From Rhodoferax sp. (GTDB lineage Bacteria > Pseudomonadota > Gammaproteobacteria > Burkholderiales > Burkholderiaceae_C): a stretch of 64,000 nt of DNA. Positions within the stretch are counted from its first letter, which is position 1. Every line of letters begins with the position of its first letter. Below are positions 51,225 through 60,351 of this stretch, piece by piece. The stretch spans positions 23,133-87,132 of the forward strand of contig NZ_JAQTWL010000015.1 in NCBI RefSeq assembly GCF_028689295.1, read 5' to 3'. Below the pieces are notes generated by a model. The model ran no database searches. It was given only the letters and a program-made list of their open reading frames with translations, and was not told the DNA's origin. Position numbers and translations under genes: made by a program.

Positions 51225-52478
51225 CTACACAGCCAAGTCGTTCACCGACAGGATGCCCAGCATGATCGACACGATGATGGTGGCAATCAGCAAGCCCAGC
51301 ATCAGGATCAGCAGGGGTTCGAGCAAGGTCAGCCCACGTTTGATGCCGGTTTCGACATCACGGTTGAAAATACGGGCCAGTTCAAGCAACATGGGCCCCA
51401 GGCGACCCGTTTCCTCACCAACCTTGATCAGGTTGATGGCCAGGGGCTCAAAGATACCGCTAGCCTTGAATGCGTCAACTATTTTGCCGCCCCCTTTGAC
51501 CTTGGGCACGACGCCTTCAAGGGCTTGGCGCAGCTTGAGGTTGCCAACGGTTTGCGTTGCAATGTTCAGGGCTGAAATCAGGGGCACTCCATTGCCCAGA
51601 AGAGTGCCAAGTGAACGTGCAAACAGGGTGAGGTCGTACTTGAGCATGAGTTTGCCCACCAGTGGCAAGCGCAAGGCACGCGTTTGTCGCCATTGACGCC
51701 CTGACGGTGTGCGCCACCAGCGCCTCAGCAGCCCGAACAGAACGACCAGGCCAAGACCCATCATGAGTCCGTAATCTGTAAAGACGTGCCCGATGGACAT
51801 GATGATCCGGGTAGGAGTAGGTAGGGCGTCGCCCATGCCCTTGAACAGGGTTTCAAACTGGGGCACGACAAACCCCAGCATGGCGATGATCGAGAGCACC
51901 GCCACGCCGAGCAGGATGGCGGGATAAATGGTGGCAGACACAACGCTTTCGCGCAGTGCCCGCAGTCGCTCCAGGTGCTCAACCATCCGCTCAAGCACAT
52001 CACTAAGCTGACCGCTGGCTTCGCCGGAGCGGATCATATTGATGTAAAAGTCACCGAACTGCTGCGGATGGCGCTTGAGCGCGCGACTTAAGGGAACGCC
52101 ACTCTTGACATCATCAAGAATGGTCTGGCTCAGGCTGATCATGGCAGGTTTGGCGCTCATTCCAATGAGCACCCGCAATGCGCTGTCGAGCGCCAGGCCG
52201 GCCTTGAGCATGATTGAGAGTTCGCTGGTCATCACCAGAATGTCAGCCTGGGTGATCGCGTTGGATGCAAACAGTCCCCCGAATCGGGACGAGCCCGAAG
52301 GCTGTTCGGTCGGCGCCAGGGCAAGGCTGACGACGGCCCCCCCCGCCTCGCTGATCTGCAACGGCGTCAGGCCCTGAGTACGCAGTTGGATCATGGCCTG
52401 CGCGAGGCTCGCGGCCTGAATGTGACCTTCCACGATTTGCGCGTCAGCTCGTGCGGCTTTCCAGAGAAAATTAGACAT
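51225..52478 (-). CDS. gspF: Type II secretion inner-membrane platform protein GspF
   Basis: A 417-residue protein with two homologous GspF domains (about 75-205 and 275-400; motifs LDSALRVLIGMS and GVPLISALNIATQTVGN) and three membrane helices. It is close to the family's usual 400-410 residues. Its ATG overlaps the gspE stop by 8 bases, showing coupled translation. Confidence 0.95.
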   Translation of the reverse strand: MSNFLWKAARADAQIVEGHIQAASLAQAMIQLRTQGLTPLQISEAGGAVVSLALAPTEQPSGSSRFGGLFASNAITQADILVMTSELSIMLKAGLALDSALRVLIGMSAKPAMISLSQTILDDVKSGVPLSRALKRHPQQFGDFYINMIRSGEASGQLSDVLERMVEHLERLRALRESVVSATIYPAILLGVAVLSIIAMLGFVVPQFETLFKGMGDALPTPTRIIMSIGHVFTDYGLMMGLGLVVLFGLLRRWWRTPSGRQWRQTRALRLPLVGKLMLKYDLTLFARSLGTLLGNGVPLISALNIATQTVGNLKLRQALEGVVPKVKGGGKIVDAFKASGIFEPLAINLIKVGEETGRLGPMLLELARIFNRDVETGIKRGLTLLEPLLILMLGLLIATIIVSIMLGILSVNDLAV

Positions 52479-54189
52479 CAGCGTGGTCCTGCGTCACGCG
52501 CAGCAACTCGTCCAAACTTGTGACACCATCTGCCACCTTTCGCAGACCGTCTTCATATAAAGTATGCATGCCCGAAGCAGTCGCTTTGGCATGCAGGGCG
52601 GAGGCGTCCAGCCCATCCAAAATGCCGCGACGCATACTGTCGTCAAGGACGAGCAGCTCATGGATACCGCAGCGACCGTCGTAGCCGGTCCGTCGGCAAT
52701 GCTCGCATCCAACTGCACGAAACAGCTGCGCCGGATTCAATCCGATGCGCTGCAGACCACTGCTGACCACCAGACTGGGGTCTGGTGCGTAGGCCGATTT
52801 GCAGTGCTCGCACAGACGCCGAACCAACCTTTGGGAGATCACACCATTCACTGACGATGTGATGAGGTAAGGCTCAATGCCCATATCTTGCAGCCGGACA
52901 ATGGCTCCTGCGGCGGTATTGGTGTGCAAGGTGGAGAGCACCAAGTGACCCGTTAACGCCGACTGAACCGCAATTTGTGCGGTTTCGCCGTCGCGCATTT
53001 CTCCGATCATGATGATGTCGGGGTCTTGTCGCAGGATAGAGCGCAAAGCACTGGCAAAGGTGAGCCCGATTTGCGGGTGCACCTGGATCTGGTTGATGCC
53101 TTCGAGCTGGTATTCCACAGGCTCTTCCACCGTGATGATTTTGTGGGCGGTCGAATCAAGTTTGGACAGGGCGGTGTAAAGAGTGGTGGTCTTGCCGGAG
53201 CCAGTGGGGCCGGTAATGAGCAGAATGCCGTGCGGGCGGGCCAGCAACTGATTGAAGTGTTCCAGGTTGTCTGGCGCAAAGCCCATGGCCTCCAGGCTGT
53301 AACGCACGCTGGATCGGTCCAAGACACGCATGACCACGCTCTCGCCATGCACGGTGGGTACGGTGGAGACGCGCAGGTCAAGTTCGCGGCCCTTGACTCT
53401 GGTTTTGATGCGCCCATCTTGCGGCAGGCGCCGCTCAGCAATGTCTAGATGTGCCATCAGCTTGACGCGCGAGTTGACGGCAGCACTGAGCTGCGACGAC
53501 ACGACTTCAGCAACATAGATGACACCGTCAACCCGGTAACGCACGTGCAGTCCATCGTCGAATGGCTCCAGGTGAATATCGGAGGCGCGCAGATCGATCA
53601 CGCGGCCAATGACCTGATTGACCAACCGGATCACCGGGGCCTCGCTGGCGAGGTCTTTCAAATGCTCGACAAAATCGCCAGCATCGGCTTCAAAACCGGG
53701 CTCTTCTTCGGCATCAACTGCCTCGTCGCCGGAGGCAAGCGCCCGCTCGATATCTGAGGCAACCGCCGCACAGGGATAAATCGTCAAGCCCGTGGCCAAC
53801 TCAAGGGCCTTGAGAATGAACGCATCGTCGGGCGCAGCCATGGCCACGGTCAGGCCAGATTCATCGAGCTGCAACGGATAAACATGGTTGGTTCGCAAAA
53901 AATCTGGCTGCAGACCCTTGACCTCAGGCGTAAGAGACGGAAATTCTTCTGCAGCGACAAAAGGCAGCCCAAGCAAACGAGCCTGTGCCTCTGCCACATC
54001 AAGCTCGGACACCAATCCCAAATTGATCAAAACGGCGGGCAACAAACCACCCGCTTCAGCCTGCGCAGAGACGGCACGCTCCAGATCCCGAGCCGAGAGT
54101 TTGCCCATGCTGACCAGCAAATCACCCAGGCGGTGCTGTTTTTCTTCAGGTTTGAGGCGACTCGTCAAGGTATCAGTGGCTGCGGTCAT
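52471..54189 (-). CDS. gspE: Type II secretion ATPase GspE
   Basis: A 572-residue cytoplasmic ATPase. An N-terminal GspE-N domain (about 20-150) precedes the motor domain with Walker A GPTGSGKTTTLYTALSK, the Asp box (ILRQDPDIIMIGEMRD) and His box (TGHLVLSTLHTN). A C-terminal tetracysteine zinc module, CEHCKSAY ... CEHCRRTGYDGRCG, is present as in GspE/PilB. It heads the leftward operon; the 90 bases upstream, to the DegT-like stop at 54280, are the likely promoter region, although I see no convincing -35/-10 pair. Confidence 0.95.
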   Translation of the reverse strand: MTAATDTLTSRLKPEEKQHRLGDLLVSMGKLSARDLERAVSAQAEAGGLLPAVLINLGLVSELDVAEAQARLLGLPFVAAEEFPSLTPEVKGLQPDFLRTNHVYPLQLDESGLTVAMAAPDDAFILKALELATGLTIYPCAAVASDIERALASGDEAVDAEEEPGFEADAGDFVEHLKDLASEAPVIRLVNQVIGRVIDLRASDIHLEPFDDGLHVRYRVDGVIYVAEVVSSQLSAAVNSRVKLMAHLDIAERRLPQDGRIKTRVKGRELDLRVSTVPTVHGESVVMRVLDRSSVRYSLEAMGFAPDNLEHFNQLLARPHGILLITGPTGSGKTTTLYTALSKLDSTAHKIITVEEPVEYQLEGINQIQVHPQIGLTFASALRSILRQDPDIIMIGEMRDGETAQIAVQSALTGHLVLSTLHTNTAAGAIVRLQDMGIEPYLITSSVNGVISQRLVRRLCEHCKSAYAPDPSLVVSSGLQRIGLNPAQLFRAVGCEHCRRTGYDGRCGIHELLVLDDSMRRGILDGLDASALHAKATASGMHTLYEDGLRKVADGVTSLDELLRVTQDHADV

Positions 54190-54279
54190 AAAGTGTCTGC
54201 ACGGGTTTGTATCAATAACCTGTTATGGTAATGGCAAACAGATGTGCCTCATCAGGTTCGCTTGTCAATGCAGCGCGCC

Positions 54280-55437
54280 TCAACGCGATTTTGCAGAATT
54301 GAGGGCTTGCGCCAATGCCAACGCAATCTGTTGCATCGCAGCTTGCGACAACAGATGGTGCCATGGCAATCCCAACGCGCAGTAAGCCAGCTTTTCAGTC
54401 ACCGCCAAGGATGTTGCCGGGGTTCCCCAATGGCCTGAGTAACGCTCAAACGCTGGATGTCGGTGCAGCGGCGGATAGTACCAGCGGCGCGTTTCAATGC
54501 CGGATTGCGATAGCGCCCTGGCGACCACTTCAGCGGCCATTGGCAAGGTGACAATCAAGTTTGCTGGCGGCATGGATGTTTCAAAGCCGGACTGACACTG
54601 CACCTCATCAAGCGCCGCCAAACACTCGTGATAATGCGCCCATTGCGCACGTCGCCGGATCTGCATTTCTGGCCAGCGAGACCATTGAACAAGGGCGATA
54701 GCTGCTGCGTATTCGGACAACTTGGCGTTGGTTCCAACCAGAGTCGATAGCTCATTCTCAAATCCGAAATTCGACAATCGACGCACACGCTCTGACAGCT
54801 CGGCATCACGTGTGACAAAAAGACCGCCTTCCCCGATGCCGAAGGGTTTGGTGGCATGCAGGCTGAACGAGGCGTGGACAAGTCTTCCGATGGCCTGGTT
54901 GCCAAATGCCGCGGCAGCATCCATCAACACGGGAATCCCGGTGTCTTCAACGAACTTGTCCCAGGCGACCACATCCAGCGGGCAGCCAAAGGTGGCAACC
55001 GGCATGACCAGGGCGAGTGGATGTTGCGCCGCCGTCGCTCGCGCCAAGCTGGGTGTCAGTTGCCAGCTATCAGCGGCGACATCGCTGAAAACAGGTTTCA
55101 AGTTGTTGCGCAAAAGGGCCGAGGCCGTCGCCGGAAAGGAAAAGGAGGGCAACAAGACATTGCTTCCCTGAGGCAGCCCCAATGCGGCAATACCCAGTTC
55201 AAGCGGGGCCGTGCCTGAGTTAAGCGTCACGACCTGCAATGCTGGCAGCTCACCCATGCTCAAGGCCAGTGGAATTGGCCACTGTTGACTCAGCTTTGCC
55301 TCGAATTCCTTGACCAGCGGGCCAAAGTTTGTGTACCAGCGTGTCGCGTCGATCCTGCGCAGGAGCGGCAGCAAGTCTTCAGCCAAGGGCAGGTCGGGCA
55401 GGAGCAGTTTGATGGGTTGCATAGGGAAACTTGTCAT
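54280..55437 (-). CDS. DegT/DnrJ/EryC1-family PLP aminotransferase-like protein
   Basis: A 385-residue protein from the ATG at 55437, which overlaps the upstream OGT-like stop (ATGA). The fold pattern is that of sugar aminotransferases: LNSGTAPLELGIAALGL, LLPSFSFPATASALL, PVLMDAAAAFGNQ, and Lys197 in SLHATKPFGIGEGG as the predicted PLP Schiff-base residue. These enzymes make amino sugars from keto-sugar nucleotides. It could supply the amino sugar for the formyl/acetyl transferases at 8.4-10.9 kb, but the distance makes this a guess. Confidence 0.82.
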   Translation of the reverse strand: MTSFPMQPIKLLLPDLPLAEDLLPLLRRIDATRWYTNFGPLVKEFEAKLSQQWPIPLALSMGELPALQVVTLNSGTAPLELGIAALGLPQGSNVLLPSFSFPATASALLRNNLKPVFSDVAADSWQLTPSLARATAAQHPLALVMPVATFGCPLDVVAWDKFVEDTGIPVLMDAAAAFGNQAIGRLVHASFSLHATKPFGIGEGGLFVTRDAELSERVRRLSNFGFENELSTLVGTNAKLSEYAAAIALVQWSRWPEMQIRRRAQWAHYHECLAALDEVQCQSGFETSMPPANLIVTLPMAAEVVARALSQSGIETRRWYYPPLHRHPAFERYSGHWGTPATSLAVTEKLAYCALGLPWHHLLSQAAMQQIALALAQALNSAKSR

Positions 55438-57392
55438 TGGACGTTCCCAACACCATGAACATCCATCTCCAGGTGTTGTACTGGCAAACCTGCACACCAG
55501 CGGTGCCACATCATGCGAAATGCGTGCGACATCCACTTGGCGACGGTTTCTGGCTGCCGCAGTGGCGCATCACTCATTCGTTTGCGCAAGCCTGTGCGCA
55601 GGCTTGCCAACTCGTCGAGCGAATTTGTCCAGTGCACTGCAATCTGAACAAACTGGGCGATGTCTTGTGCGATCCAACCTTCAAGCCCGCAGCGGCCGAT
55701 CACGGCGGCTGAAGCACAATGCGCGCGCAATGGCCCCATCAAGGTGACGACTGGAACCCCCATCCACAAGGCAAAGTTGGTGGTGGTGCCACCAGTGTAT
55801 GGCCAAGTGTCAAGAATGATGTCCACCCTGTGGTGGAGTGCCAAATAGTCATATAGCGGCACTCGTGGTTGAAACAGCAGGCGCTCTGCTGCAACACCAT
55901 GTAACCCGAACTGATCCTTCAATCGCTGCGCATGGGCCGCATCCGACACATTTCCCAACATCATGACTGAGTTGGGAACGGCGAGCATTACCTGGCACCA
56001 CGTCCTGATCACTTGCGGTTGCAACTTGTCAGGGCGATTGAAACTGCCAAAAGTGATGTGTTTGCAGCCCAGCGCGGGCAACTCGTTGATATCAGGCGCC
56101 TCGAATTGAGGGACAAAGGTGCCAGAGGATGGAAGGCGGGCAAACTTCTCCACGTAATAGGGTTCATGCAGACCCACTGGAGAATTAAAGCGATCACCCA
56201 GAACATAGTCCATGGCACTTAGTCCGGTGGTATTGGGATAACCAATCCAGCTGATTTGAATGGGAGCGGGTTTTCGAGCCAAGGTGAGCATCCGGTTGTA
56301 GGCCGTGTGCCCGCTCAGATCGACCAGGATATCTATGCCATCGTTGATGATTTTCTCGGCCAGCGCAGCGTCTGTCATCCTTGAAACCGAATGCCAATGC
56401 GAAAAGTATGCCTGCAGTCGTCGAGTGATATCGTCTTCTGCCGTATGGGTGTAATAAGCATGAAGAACACATCCAGATTGCTTGCGCAACTCGGCCAGCA
56501 CCGGCTCGACAAAATGGGACACCGCGTGGTTGCGAAAGTCGCCTGAGACAAATCCAATCTGCAAAACCCGTTCAGGGTCGCGCACATTGGCATGCTTCGG
56601 CCAGGTTTTGACAAGGGGCGCCTCGAACCTCTCGGCAAAGCGACAGTGCTCGGCAAAGATCGACTGCGGACTCATTGCCTCGCTGTGACTCAGGCAAAAC
56701 AAATAGCCGCTATAGGCTTGGGCAAAGTCCGGATTGATTGCCAAGGCCTGACGATAACTCGCCAGCGCCTCATCAAGTTGCCCAAGATGACTCAGCGCCG
56801 AACCAAGGTTGCAATGCACATCGGCCAAATATGGGTTGATGCTCAGCGCGTGGCGGTAGCTGTTTTCCGCAGTCTTGAGCTGCCCCAGATCACGCAAGGC
56901 GTTACCCAAATTACTGTGGGCCTCTGCAAAATCTGGCTCTATCTCAACTGCCTGGCGACAACTTGCCACAGCTTCATCAAGACGCCCAAGATCACGCAAG
57001 ACCTTGCCCAAATTATTATGGGCTGGAGCATTTCCGGGCTTGATCGCCAGGGCTTTCCGAAAGAGGTTTGCAGCGGCTTCATTTTCTCCACGCTCGCAGA
57101 GAACGCTGCCCAGATTGAGGTACGCCTCGGCAAAGCGGGGATTGGCTGCCAGTGCCTGGCGGTAGCTGGCCTCGGCTTCGTCGGTCAAGCCGCGTTCGCG
57201 CAGGGCCAGCCACAGGTTGCCGTAGGCATTGATGTCGCCGGGAAATAACTCCACAATCCGCTGCAATACCGCCAATGTGTTTTTTCCCACATCTGTTTGC
57301 CGCAAAGTCTCCGCTCCCTGGCGATTCATGCAGCATTTTTTGAATTTTTTTCCACTGCCACAATGGCAAGGATCGTTCCGACCCAGAGGCAT
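55434..57392 (-). CDS. SEC-C motif / TPR / O-GlcNAc transferase-like protein
   Basis: A 652-residue protein. Residues 4-22 hold a SEC-C zinc motif (NDPCHCGSGKKFKKCC, CxCx8CC), otherwise known from SecA tails and SecB/ribosome-binding proteins. Six TPR repeats follow (about 33-240; A-YRQAL-I-P pattern). The GT41-type catalytic region spans about 270-640 (LQIGFVSGDFRNHAVSHFVE, ILVDLSGHTAYNRMLTLARK, FGSFNRPDKLQPQVI, ILDTWPYTGGTTTNFALWMG). It probably glycosylates proteins; the SEC-C tag could bring it to the ribosome or SecB. It is co-transcribed with the aminotransferase-like gene. Confidence 0.88.
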   Translation of the reverse strand: MPLGRNDPCHCGSGKKFKKCCMNRQGAETLRQTDVGKNTLAVLQRIVELFPGDINAYGNLWLALRERGLTDEAEASYRQALAANPRFAEAYLNLGSVLCERGENEAAANLFRKALAIKPGNAPAHNNLGKVLRDLGRLDEAVASCRQAVEIEPDFAEAHSNLGNALRDLGQLKTAENSYRHALSINPYLADVHCNLGSALSHLGQLDEALASYRQALAINPDFAQAYSGYLFCLSHSEAMSPQSIFAEHCRFAERFEAPLVKTWPKHANVRDPERVLQIGFVSGDFRNHAVSHFVEPVLAELRKQSGCVLHAYYTHTAEDDITRRLQAYFSHWHSVSRMTDAALAEKIINDGIDILVDLSGHTAYNRMLTLARKPAPIQISWIGYPNTTGLSAMDYVLGDRFNSPVGLHEPYYVEKFARLPSSGTFVPQFEAPDINELPALGCKHITFGSFNRPDKLQPQVIRTWCQVMLAVPNSVMMLGNVSDAAHAQRLKDQFGLHGVAAERLLFQPRVPLYDYLALHHRVDIILDTWPYTGGTTTNFALWMGVPVVTLMGPLRAHCASAAVIGRCGLEGWIAQDIAQFVQIAVHWTNSLDELASLRTGLRKRMSDAPLRQPETVAKWMSHAFRMMWHRWCAGLPVQHLEMDVHGVGNVQ

Positions 57393-57566
57393 CCGTATCT
57401 CCTTTGCGCGTCAATTGGTTTTGCCACAGAACGACCAATAATTTTTCATTCTAGGGTATGCCTGACCGATGCATCATCGACCTCTATGTCAATACAATCT
57501 CGGCCAAGCAGGAACCCCTCACCTTTTGTCAATTTATGGCGATTCAACGCTTGAAAGGTCTGGTCA

Positions 57567-58082
57567 ATGATTCGGTTTGTACTTGTATTTCTGGCTCTTT
57601 TGATTGCACTTTTTACCGCGGAACTCACGCACCCGGTTCAAAATGCCATCGTTCTGCCGTGGACCAGCCTGTTGGCAAAAATCAGTGCCATGGTGCTGGG
57701 TTTTTTCGATAGCACTGTCCTGTCTTATGGCAAGGTGTTACAGAACTCGGTCACCGGCCAGGGAGTGTCCATTGAGGCAGGTTGCAACGGCATTGAGGCC
57801 AGCCTGATCCTGTTCGCTGCGGTGTTGGCCTACCCGGCTTCGTGGTCGATGCGTCTGGCTGGTCTGGTCGTCGGTTTTGTGGCAGTGCAGGCGGTCAACG
57901 TCTTACGTGTTATCGCGCTGTTTTATCTGGCTGGACAAAGCAAGGCCATCTTCGAATTTGCGCATCTCTACCTTTGGCAGGCACTGATCATGCTCGATGT
58001 GCTGGTGGTGTGGCTGCTGTGGGTGCGCCAGGTAGCGCGTCATGAAGCGCGCATGGAGGTGGCCAATGCGCCAGCCCAGTAG
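57567..58082 (+). CDS. xrtH: Exosortase H (IPTL-CTERM-specific)
   Basis: A 171-residue integral membrane cysteine transpeptidase-like enzyme with the exosortase triad in order: Cys73 in EAGCNGIEAS, Arg114 in NVLRVIALFY and His133 in FAHLYLWQ. Its small size fits the exosortase H group, which is paired with IPTLxxWG tails; seven proteins in this window have such tails or variants. It is predicted to cut the sorting tail at the periplasmic face and pass the protein to a further, probably glycan-linked, surface form. The ATG at 57567 has AAAGGT upstream. It is divergent from the OGT-like gene, with 174 bases between. Confidence 0.93.
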   Translation: MIRFVLVFLALLIALFTAELTHPVQNAIVLPWTSLLAKISAMVLGFFDSTVLSYGKVLQNSVTGQGVSIEAGCNGIEASLILFAAVLAYPASWSMRLAGLVVGFVAVQAVNVLRVIALFYLAGQSKAIFEFAHLYLWQALIMLDVLVVWLLWVRQVARHEARMEVANAPAQ

Positions 58083-58674
58083 TGTCATCGCCATTTTTTT
58101 CGTGCGCGCCCTGGCGTTCCTGGTGCCTGCATTGGCGCTGTGGTATTGGGCGCGCGACTATGTGGTGATGCCCGTGGCCTGGCTGGCCGGTTGGCTGATG
58201 CGCTACTTCTTTCCCGGCTGGGTGTCTGGCAGCGAGCTCGACGGCATCAATCTGACGCTGTTGACCCGCTTGACCGTACCGCATGTGTCGGGGCAGATCG
58301 CCGAGCTCACGCCGGAAGTCAGCGTATTGACCTATTGCTACGGCCTGCCGCTATTGGTGGCGCTGTTGCTGGCCGCCCGCGCCAAAGGGTTATGGTGGAA
58401 GCTGCCGACGTGTGCAGTTGGCTTGTTGCCGTTTCAGGCTTGGGGCGTGTGCTTTGCCTGGCTACTGCAGGTGGCGGTTCAGTCTGGTCCGCAAACACGC
58501 GCCGTCACTTACTTCAATGCCTGGGATGTCAATCTGATCGGCTTGGGAAACCAGATTGGCTTTTTGTTGTTGCCAACGCTGGTGCCCATGCTGATGTGGC
58601 TGTACCTGGAGCGCAGCTTTGTCATCACCGTGGCGGTCGAGGGGGCGATGGAGGGCACGGTATCGCGTCATTAG
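58066..58674 (+). CDS. Exosortase H-associated membrane protein
   Basis: A 202-residue protein with about five membrane segments. The start at 58066 has an excellent GGAGGT six bases upstream and overlaps the exosortase gene by 17 bases, so the two are translationally coupled. A protein of this kind is the regular partner of exosortase H in other genomes. Its biochemical role is unknown; positions such as LTYCYGLPLLVALLL resemble exosortase-accessory helices rather than an enzyme active site. Confidence 0.85.
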   Translation: MRQPSSVIAIFFVRALAFLVPALALWYWARDYVVMPVAWLAGWLMRYFFPGWVSGSELDGINLTLLTRLTVPHVSGQIAELTPEVSVLTYCYGLPLLVALLLAARAKGLWWKLPTCAVGLLPFQAWGVCFAWLLQVAVQSGPQTRAVTYFNAWDVNLIGLGNQIGFLLLPTLVPMLMWLYLERSFVITVAVEGAMEGTVSRH

Positions 58675-58854
58675 TAATGGGTAATGCGGAGCTATTCAAT
58701 ATCATCGTCCCGCGCTCTTTAAGACACGCTTGATTCGTTCAAATCAAAATAAGGCAATATTTCCTGATATAGTTTTATTATCGCAGTGCTGCCTGGAGAG
58801 CTGGAATCAGTCCAACGATAGAGTTGACATTGAATTATTTGTAAGGAATTCTTG

Positions 58855-59514
58855 ATGCGCAAATTCTTGAAATCATCACTGCTGAGGTTCTTTGCAGTTG
58901 TATTCCTCATTTCTTCCTTTGCGGCCGCCGCGCAAGCGCAGATATTTTTCGTGCCGTCAAATGACCCCACTGGCCATGTATTTTCAACCAATACCAATGA
59001 TGGTTGGAGTTCAAGTCGTGGCGTCGTCTTCCAGGCCACAGCGACACAAACCATCACGGGTATCGGACTCTATCAGGACCTGACTGGCGTGCTGGTCAAT
59101 TATGAAGTCGCTCAGACAACCGGTGCCAGTGGCGATATCAGTGTCGGCAAGACGGTGCTGCGCTCGGGCAGCAACACCTTCACCACAACCGGTTTGCAGT
59201 ACATCACTTTCCCGATTACACCACTACAACTGATGGCCGGGAATTTTTACCATGTGCGATTTGACTTCGCTGGCAATTCGAACCAGAACTTCTTTTATGA
59301 TAACGACAACGTCGCTTTCAGTCAGTCTGGCTTCGCACAAATTGACGGGACACAAGGTGACGATACAGGTAATTCAGTGATGCCACGCATCCAACTTTTG
59401 CAGGCGGCGGCAGCGCCAATGCCGATCCCGACGTTGTCTGAATCGATGCTGGTGGCACTGGCTTTGCTACTTGCTGGCGGCAGTTTCGTTGCTTTGCGCC
59501 GACGTCCTTCTTAA
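58855..59514 (+). CDS. IPTL-type exported protein with atypical sorting motif
   Basis: A 219-residue protein. The start at 58855 has AGGA seven bases upstream. The signal peptide ends AAAAQAQ. The body is a beta-rich domain (FQATATQTITGIGLYQDLTG, LQLMAGNFYHVRFDFAG) resembling choice-of-anchor type extracellular domains. The tail has IPTLSES followed by a hydrophobic stretch and LRRRPS, so the motif's Trp-Gly is replaced. It is the gene nearest downstream of the exosortase pair, separated by 180 bases of AT-rich intergenic sequence. Confidence 0.82.
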   Translation: MRKFLKSSLLRFFAVVFLISSFAAAAQAQIFFVPSNDPTGHVFSTNTNDGWSSSRGVVFQATATQTITGIGLYQDLTGVLVNYEVAQTTGASGDISVGKTVLRSGSNTFTTTGLQYITFPITPLQLMAGNFYHVRFDFAGNSNQNFFYDNDNVAFSQSGFAQIDGTQGDDTGNSVMPRIQLLQAAAAPMPIPTLSESMLVALALLLAGGSFVALRRRPS

Positions 59515-59623
59515 TCAAAGCCACTGGCCTTGACTGACAGCAGAATCAAACGAGCAAAAGTTTGAGATCAGGTTGGCAAAGGCGACGTTTGTCAAAATTA
59601 ATCATCTGATCAACAAAAGATAT

Positions 59624-60310
59624 TCAGATTTCGATTTGATGGCGCGTTTGAGGTTTGTGACTTTTATAGTGGACTATTTGACCAGGATTTCCAACGACGA
59701 CGGCATCATCGGGAACATTCTTGTCAACAACAGCGTTGGCGCCAACAGAAACATTGCGGCCGATCGTAATGTGTGGATAAACCACGGCGCCCGGCCCGAA
59801 AAAACAAAGATCGCCAATCGTTACTTTTCCCCCAATGTGGGTGCCTGGGCAAAATTGGACACAGTCGCCAATTCGTCCTTCATGTCCAAGTGAGGTGAAT
59901 GGCTGAACTATGGTATTCAACCCGACTTGGCATTCCGCTCCGATCAGACTCTGGGCATGCAAAAAGGAACCCTTGCCAACGACGCAGTCGGTCATCAAAG
60001 ACGACGTCGGGTGGACGATGCTGACCAGCTCAAATCCACGGGCGATCAAAAGGGCTGATACACGAGCGCGCGCCCGGTTGCTTCCAATACAAACCATGGC
60101 TTTCGTGATCCCTTTTTGCCTAAAAAGATCAAGCTCGTCCATGCCGCCCAGTACCGGATAGCCCAGAACCCGTTTTTCATTTTCTCTGTCGCCTTCTTCC
60201 AGTAAACCTGCCAACTGCCATTTGGCTTGGGCTTGCAGGACACTGATGACTGACTTGGCATGCCCTCCCGCGCCAAACAGAATGATGGTTCGATCTGAAA
60301 TCTCAAACAT
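59624..60310 (-). CDS. NeuD/PglD-type sugar acyltransferase
   Basis: A 228-residue protein. An N-terminal Rossmann-like part opens with TIILFGAGGHAKSVISVLQA (the PglD-N signature) and a C-terminal left-handed beta-helix has hexapeptide repeats (IGAECQVGLNTIVQPFTSLG, VTIGDLCFFGPGAVV), ending VVVGNPGQIV. Unlike its relative at 10.3 kb, it has a normal ATG and a complete N-terminus. It is predicted to acetylate an amino-sugar nucleotide. Divergent from the Bug gene with 41 bases between starts. Confidence 0.88.
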   Translation of the reverse strand: MFEISDRTIILFGAGGHAKSVISVLQAQAKWQLAGLLEEGDRENEKRVLGYPVLGGMDELDLFRQKGITKAMVCIGSNRARARVSALLIARGFELVSIVHPTSSLMTDCVVGKGSFLHAQSLIGAECQVGLNTIVQPFTSLGHEGRIGDCVQFCPGTHIGGKVTIGDLCFFGPGAVVYPHITIGRNVSVGANAVVDKNVPDDAVVVGNPGQIVHYKSHKPQTRHQIEI

Positions 60311-60351
60311 AATGGAATGGATTTTATGGAAAGCCTGCAGATTTCAGCAAG

